11,555 nucleotides of DNA, taken from contig JBLHVV010000101.1 of the NCBI GenBank assembly GCA_047628755.1, forward strand, positions 1 to 11,555, written 5' to 3'. Below the pieces are notes generated by a model, which worked only from the letters and a program-made list of their open reading frames with translations, was not told the DNA's origin and ran no database searches. Source of the stretch: Bermanella sp047628755. Lineage in GTDB: Bacteria > Pseudomonadota > Gammaproteobacteria > Pseudomonadales > Oceanobacteraceae. The position numbers and the translations under genes are program-made. Position 1 is the stretch's first letter; each line of letters opens with the position of its first letter. Of this stretch, positions 7,644-11,555 are shown one piece after another.

Positions 7644-7784
7644 GTACTTGCAGAAAATTGATCAACAAAAAATCATAGCCTTTGAATTAATCAAAAGTCA
7701 GCGTATACAGTCTAAAATCATGCTGAAGCTATTAATTCAATCTTTCATTCTTGCATTCATAAGCTAGACTTAAATAAAGGATTT

Positions 7785-7789
7785 AGGAG
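7785..7789 (+). promoter_or_regulatory. Ribosome binding site of the FIST gene
   Basis: AGGAG lies 6 nt before the ATG at 7796 and supports that start. Confidence 0.65.
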
Positions 7790-7795
7790 CCTACC

Positions 7796-8935
7796 ATGAA
7801 CACTTTTCAAAGTGTCTACCAGCAGCAAGCCTGGGGACCAGAACTGCAGCCAAATGATAAAGCTCAATTAGTGTTGATATTTGGCAGTCGCACGCTTGCC
7901 ACAAATACAGATATCCGCAAAAATGTAGCCTCTCAATATCCAAATGCTCAGATAATAGGCTGCACTACATCAGGAGAGATTTCAGATACTCGCATATACG
8001 ATGAGAGTCTGTGCTTAACGGCGATAGAGTTTAAAAGTTCGAAAATTGATGTATTTACAGTTGATATTAACAGCGATCCTTCTAGTGCCTTTAGAAAACT
8101 CGCTGAACATTTCAACAATAGCGATTTAAAGTCTCTTTTTGTACTGTCAGATGGCCAGATGGTCAATGGCACAGACTTAGTCAATACACTTCAAGAAATA
8201 CTTCCAAAAGATACCGTTATAACCGGTGGCCTTGCTGGCGATGGAACGAACTTTTCAGAAACTATATTATGGCATAATGGCAACTGTGGTCATGGAAAAA
8301 TCATTGGCTGTGGTTTTTATGGTGAAAATTTAAGGGTTGGTCATGGCTCTATGGGGGGCTGGGACCCATTTGGGCCTAAGCGAATGGTAACAAAGTCATA
8401 CGACAATATTTTGTATGCGCTTGACGATAAGCCCGCGCTTGAACTGTATAGAAATTACCTTGGAGATCATGCCAAAAGCCTGCCAGCGTCAGCACTTTTA
8501 TTCCCATTATTAATTTCTCGAGAAAATGACCAACCAGATGTAATAAGAACCATACTTAATATCAATGAGCATGACAAATCAATGATCTTTGCAGGCGACA
8601 TTCCGGAGGGCTCTTACGCACAACTAATGAAAGCCAATTTCGAAAGATTAATTGACGGCGCAGAAATAGCTGCAAAAAACACAGTACTTAGTATTTTAGA
8701 TGAACATAAACAGCAAGATGGCTTGGTGATTATGGTGAGCTGCGTTGGTCGACGCTTAGTATTGAATCAACGCACAGAAGAAGAAGTCGAAGCGGTTAAA
8801 GACACCTTCGGCGATAATAATACCTATACTGGATTTTATTCATATGGGGAAATTTCGCCATTAGTTCAAGGTGGTAAATGCGGTCTGCATAACCAAACAA
8901 TGACTATCACTTCCTTCTTTGAAATTGATGAATAA
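7796..8935 (+). CDS. FIST N/C domain sensor protein, NosP-like
   Basis: The 379-aa soluble protein has no signal peptide or membrane helix. A FIST N domain covers about residues 20-215 and a FIST C domain about 216-370. Family marks are GCTTSGEI (55-62), GGLAGDG (144-150), the Gly-rich HGSMGGWDPFGPKR (183-196), SCVGRR (315-320), GFYSYGEISP (346-355) and LHNQTMTIT (364-372). FIST proteins are input modules for signalling; the NosP group binds haem and nitric oxide and is typically encoded next to a histidine kinase or a cyclic-di-GMP enzyme. The downstream gene here overlaps by 8 bp and encodes a GGDEF-EAL protein, which fits that scheme. Eight histidines are present (H183 lies in the conserved Gly-rich segment), but I cannot name the haem ligand from sequence alone. 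A non-haem small-molecule sensor remains possible. Family is firm; NosP assignment is inference. Confidence 0.9.
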   Translation: MNTFQSVYQQQAWGPELQPNDKAQLVLIFGSRTLATNTDIRKNVASQYPNAQIIGCTTSGEISDTRIYDESLCLTAIEFKSSKIDVFTVDINSDPSSAFRKLAEHFNNSDLKSLFVLSDGQMVNGTDLVNTLQEILPKDTVITGGLAGDGTNFSETILWHNGNCGHGKIIGCGFYGENLRVGHGSMGGWDPFGPKRMVTKSYDNILYALDDKPALELYRNYLGDHAKSLPASALLFPLLISRENDQPDVIRTILNINEHDKSMIFAGDIPEGSYAQLMKANFERLIDGAEIAAKNTVLSILDEHKQQDGLVIMVSCVGRRLVLNQRTEEEVEAVKDTFGDNNTYTGFYSYGEISPLVQGGKCGLHNQTMTITSFFEIDE

Positions 8936-10841
8936 ACTTACTAAGCGATTAGTTAAACGTCATCTTGAAACAGATTTTGACCTTGCCCAAATTTCAACGC
9001 TTTTAGCTTCATTCTCTGAGGTAATTGATCAATATGAGCAGGATAGGCTCATGCTCGAGCGATCGCTCATGCTTACATCTGATGAATTAAACGAAATAAA
9101 CGACACATTAAAACTTCAATTAGAAGAAATAAATAGCGTAAAAAATGAGCTTGAGAAGTCATTTATAAAACAACAGGCGTTATTAAATGCAAGCCAGGAA
9201 GGTGTTATTAGCTTTACATCAGAGGGCAGCATCGATCAGATCAATAAAACAGCTTTATTATTCTTAGGCCAAACGTTAGAGCAAAGTAAAGATCAAAGCC
9301 CTAGGGGTATCTTAAAGGCGCTTCTTGGAAAGATACAATCTAGAAGCAATATTATTAAAGAAATACGATTATCAAAGTCATCTAAATCACAAAAAATAAA
9401 AGGTAAATTCCAAACTGTTTCAGGTCATCATTATGAATACTCAATTATCCCTGAGCTATTAGAAAATGTAATTCTGGGTAGTATTTTTAGTTTCCGCGAT
9501 ATCTCTGACACGCAAAATAATCAGGACCTCCTTAAATACAAAGCATACCATGACGACTTAACGGGCCTTCCTAATCGAAATAGCATTTTAAATACAATAC
9601 AACACGCTCTTATATTAGCCAAACGCCATAAAGAACAATGCGCTATTTTATTTATTGACTTAGATGATTTTAAAAAAATTAATGATACAGCAGGCCACGA
9701 TGAAGGGGATCGGTTTTTAATTGAAGTGAGCCAGAGGCTAAAATCTGTTTTACGTGAAAGTGACACATTAGGGCGATTGGGAGGTGACGAATTTATAATC
9801 TTGCTTGAAAACATTTCATCAAGTAAGCAGATTACAGACATTCATAACAGGGCTCTAGCGGCATTATCCAAGTCTTTCTTAATAGATCAAAATCCGTATG
9901 TAGTGTCATGTAGCATTGGTATTAGTGCATACCCTTCTGACGGAAGTGAATCGGAAGAACTGATTCGAAAGGCAGACATGGCCATGTACCAAGCTAAAAA
10001 ATTAGGTAAAAATAGATTCCACTATTTTGACGATAACCTTGAGCGATTAGTAATACACCGAGTTAAAACAGAGGAAAGCCTAAGGAGTGCAATTAAAAAC
10101 AGTGAGTTTGTTTTGTATTACCAACCTAAGGTAGAGCTGGAAAATAACAAAGAGGAGCTTATCGGTTTTGAAGCATTAATACGCTGGAAAAGAGAAGATG
10201 GCAGCATTACATACCCTGATAGTTTTATCACATTAGCCGAAGAAAATGGATTAATTAGAAGCCTTACAAAATGGGTAATCGCAGAAGCATGCCGTCAAAT
10301 CCGTATTTGGGATGATACCCCCCTATCTGGAATTCCAATATCTGTTAACATCTCTGCCATTGACATTGCTGATAATAACTTTGTAGAGTCAACGCTATCA
10401 ATTCTCGAAGAAAACAAAGTACCTGGGCACTTAATTGAACTAGAACTTACAGAATCTGTATTTTTTGATGATGTGAATAGTGTAAATTCAAAACTTGAGA
10501 AGCTTCGCAATCATCACCTTAAACTTTCTCTAGACGATTTCGGTACTGGGTATTCCTCGTTCTCATATTTACAAGATCTACAAATTGATTATATTAAAAT
10601 TGATAAGAGTTTTATTTTAGGTATGTCAAAAAATAAAAGATCCTTAGCCATTGTTCAAAGCATAATAGATATGGGAGAAAACCTAGGCTTATCAGTAATT
10701 GCTGAGGGAGTTGAAACCGTTGAAGATAAAGAAACCCTAATAAAAGCAGGGTGTCGTATTGCCCAAGGATACTTGTATGGACGACCTTCTCCAGCATCCG
10801 AAATAAGTGAGAGATTTAAACATCATAGATACATTAGCTAG
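8928..10841 (+). CDS. PAS-like/GGDEF/EAL cyclic-di-GMP synthase-phosphodiesterase
   Basis: The chosen ATG at 8928 overlaps the FIST gene end (ATGAATAA) and gives 637 aa; a TTG at 8919 would add three residues. No good Shine-Dalgarno sequence is seen, suggesting coupling to FIST translation. Order (ATG numbering): coiled coil about 35-85, PAS-like region about 80-195, GGDEF 205-370, EAL 380-630. The GGDEF domain has DDLTGLPNR, FIDLDDFK, GGDEF at 285-289, and an RxxD inhibitory site (RESD) at 276-279. The EAL domain keeps EAL (415-417) in FEALIRW, NIS, ELTES, DDFGTG (536-541), KIDKSF, AEGVET and QGYLYGRP. Both reactions, cyclic-di-GMP synthesis and breakdown, therefore look possible. No membrane segment is seen, so it acts in the cytosol, probably with the FIST protein as partner through the coiled coil or PAS region. 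Confidence 0.95.
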   Translation: MNKLTKRLVKRHLETDFDLAQISTLLASFSEVIDQYEQDRLMLERSLMLTSDELNEINDTLKLQLEEINSVKNELEKSFIKQQALLNASQEGVISFTSEGSIDQINKTALLFLGQTLEQSKDQSPRGILKALLGKIQSRSNIIKEIRLSKSSKSQKIKGKFQTVSGHHYEYSIIPELLENVILGSIFSFRDISDTQNNQDLLKYKAYHDDLTGLPNRNSILNTIQHALILAKRHKEQCAILFIDLDDFKKINDTAGHDEGDRFLIEVSQRLKSVLRESDTLGRLGGDEFIILLENISSSKQITDIHNRALAALSKSFLIDQNPYVVSCSIGISAYPSDGSESEELIRKADMAMYQAKKLGKNRFHYFDDNLERLVIHRVKTEESLRSAIKNSEFVLYYQPKVELENNKEELIGFEALIRWKREDGSITYPDSFITLAEENGLIRSLTKWVIAEACRQIRIWDDTPLSGIPISVNISAIDIADNNFVESTLSILEENKVPGHLIELELTESVFFDDVNSVNSKLEKLRNHHLKLSLDDFGTGYSSFSYLQDLQIDYIKIDKSFILGMSKNKRSLAIVQSIIDMGENLGLSVIAEGVETVEDKETLIKAGCRIAQGYLYGRPSPASEISERFKHHRYIS

Positions 10842-11334
10842 GACTGATCTCGCAATTTATTAAATAGAGTCTACAGTCAAACTCAAGCTGGTAATAATCT
10901 GGCTGCATATGACGGCAAAGTTGATAAAAGCTTTTGTTATGGTCTTTTTCTTTCACATGAGCTAGTTCATGAACAACAATCATATTTAAGAATGCTTCGG
11001 GTGCAGCTTTAAATATTGAACTAATATGAATTTCATTTTTACTTTTTATCTTACTGCCTTGCACCCTATTAATATAGGTATGAGTGCCAAGCGCATTTTT
11101 AATCACATGAATTTTTGAGTCGTAAACAACTTTATTAAGCGGTGACGACTTTTTAATATACTGATTTTTAATAGCTAAAACATACTGCCTCAGATCTCCG
11201 TCGTTATTAATTTCGTGTTGCAACGGATATCGGGTATCTAAATAAGACTGAAGATTACCCTGATTAATTAAATCACGCACCTGCTGCTGAGTACTTTCTG
11301 AGTAACCGGCTAAATAACGAAGTACAAAATCCAT
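10834..11334 (-). CDS. YgjP-like (DUF45) zinc metallopeptidase
   Basis: The 166-aa protein has a zinc site HELAHVKEKDH: His122, Glu123, His126 and His132, followed by FYQLCRHMQPDY, the typical C-terminal pattern of the YgjP/DUF45 group within M48-like proteins. It is shorter than the roughly 230-aa members with an extended N-terminal beta part, but the catalytic core is complete. No signal peptide is visible, so it should be cytosolic. The physiological substrate of this family is not settled. It starts 3 bp after the stop of an upstream helical protein gene, implying one transcript. Its stop (TAA at 10834-10836) lies inside the end of the GGDEF-EAL gene, so the two genes converge with an 8-bp overlap and no room for a separate terminator. 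Confidence 0.88.
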   Translation of the reverse strand: MDFVLRYLAGYSESTQQQVRDLINQGNLQSYLDTRYPLQHEINNDGDLRQYVLAIKNQYIKKSSPLNKVVYDSKIHVIKNALGTHTYINRVQGSKIKSKNEIHISSIFKAAPEAFLNMIVVHELAHVKEKDHNKSFYQLCRHMQPDYYQLEFDCRLYLINCEISPS

Positions 11335-11337
11335 AAA

Positions 11338-11555
11338 TTAACTGGCTTGCAGCTCTTCTAATAACTCAGTAATTTCAGTTTTCAATTCTTTGTCTTCAAT
11401 TTTATTAGCACTAACCTGTGCCTTTTGAAGACTCTCAATAGCAGCGTCCTCTAATCCTAGCTCTACCTGAAGTGTTGCCATTGAAAACGCAATAGAAGAC
11501 ATAAAGTCCTTGGAATTAATCGCCTCAGCTTTAACCAGAGCTTTGGCATAGGCCG
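11338..11555 (-). CDS. C-terminal part of a helical, possibly TPR-like protein (partial)
   Basis: An open frame enters from the right edge and ends at TAA 11338, giving 71 visible residues. It is all alpha-helical in character, rich in Ala, Glu, Leu and Lys, with a helix pair around FSMATLQVELGLEDAAIESL that resembles a tetratricopeptide-type hairpin, and ends ELLEELQAS. The stop is 3 bp before the start of the metallopeptidase gene, so the two are probably co-transcribed and translationally linked. The start and most of the gene lie outside the window; the family cannot be named. Confidence 0.7.
   Translation of the reverse strand, partial: AYAKALVKAEAINSKDFMSSIAFSMATLQVELGLEDAAIESLQKAQVSANKIEDKELKTEITELLEELQAS

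Noticed and set aside
7681..7695. FNR/DNR box upstream of the FIST gene.
   Set aside because: The half-sites do not keep the TTGAT-N4-ATCAA register, so it is reported only as a palindrome, not as a binding site.
7750..7780. TTGCAT and TAAAT-like hexamers as a FIST promoter.
   Set aside because: The spacing is about 13-14 bp, too short for a normal sigma-70 promoter.
7948..8184. Minus-strand frame inside the FIST gene; similar ones at 9521-9841, 10295-10510 and 10612-10797 inside the GGDEF-EAL gene.
   Set aside because: All oppose clearly recognised domain-coding genes and have no own features.

Overview
The window is chromosomal DNA from an AT-leaning Gram-negative bacterium, most likely a marine gammaproteobacterium of the Cellvibrionales/Alteromonadales/Pseudomonadales type. 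The evidence is a long (529 aa) Pseudomonas-type isocitrate lyase, an ExeA/GspA-like ATPase, a lipobox lipoprotein, an outer-membrane barrel candidate, a FIST protein paired with a GGDEF-EAL protein, and a YgjP-like metallopeptidase. The genus cannot be fixed from the sequence. I saw no tRNA, rRNA, insertion sequence, phage gene or CRISPR array, and no gene-free stretch longer than about 225 bp.

Left block (1-5843, minus strand). In transcription order it holds a LysR-type regulator, an 84-bp gap, a large lipoprotein of unknown function (949 aa), a 352-aa candidate outer-membrane beta-barrel (stop and start overlap as TAATG), and after 11 bp an ExeA/GspA-like AAA ATPase that runs off the left edge. 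The last three form a tight operon predicted to span inner membrane, periplasm and outer membrane. This is the least explained part of the window and the best candidate for an undescribed system.

Centre (5844-7643). A 137-bp divergent intergenic region with two clean inverted repeats separates the LysR gene from aceA. AceA is isocitrate lyase of the glyoxylate shunt and closes with a strong intrinsic terminator at 7616-7643. The LysR protein is a plausible regulator of aceA, of the lipoprotein operon, or of both; the sequence does not decide.

Right block (7796-10841, plus strand). A FIST-domain sensor protein overlaps by 8 bp a cytosolic coiled-coil/PAS-like/GGDEF/EAL protein. Both cyclic-di-GMP domains keep their visible catalytic motifs, and the GGDEF domain has an RxxD inhibitory site. 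The layout matches NosP-type (FIST haem/nitric-oxide sensor) modules that govern cyclic-di-GMP enzymes.

Right edge (10834-11555, minus strand). A YgjP-like zinc metallopeptidase meets the GGDEF-EAL gene tail to tail with an 8-bp overlap. It is preceded after a 3-bp gap by the C-terminal 71 codons of a helical protein that is cut by the window edge.
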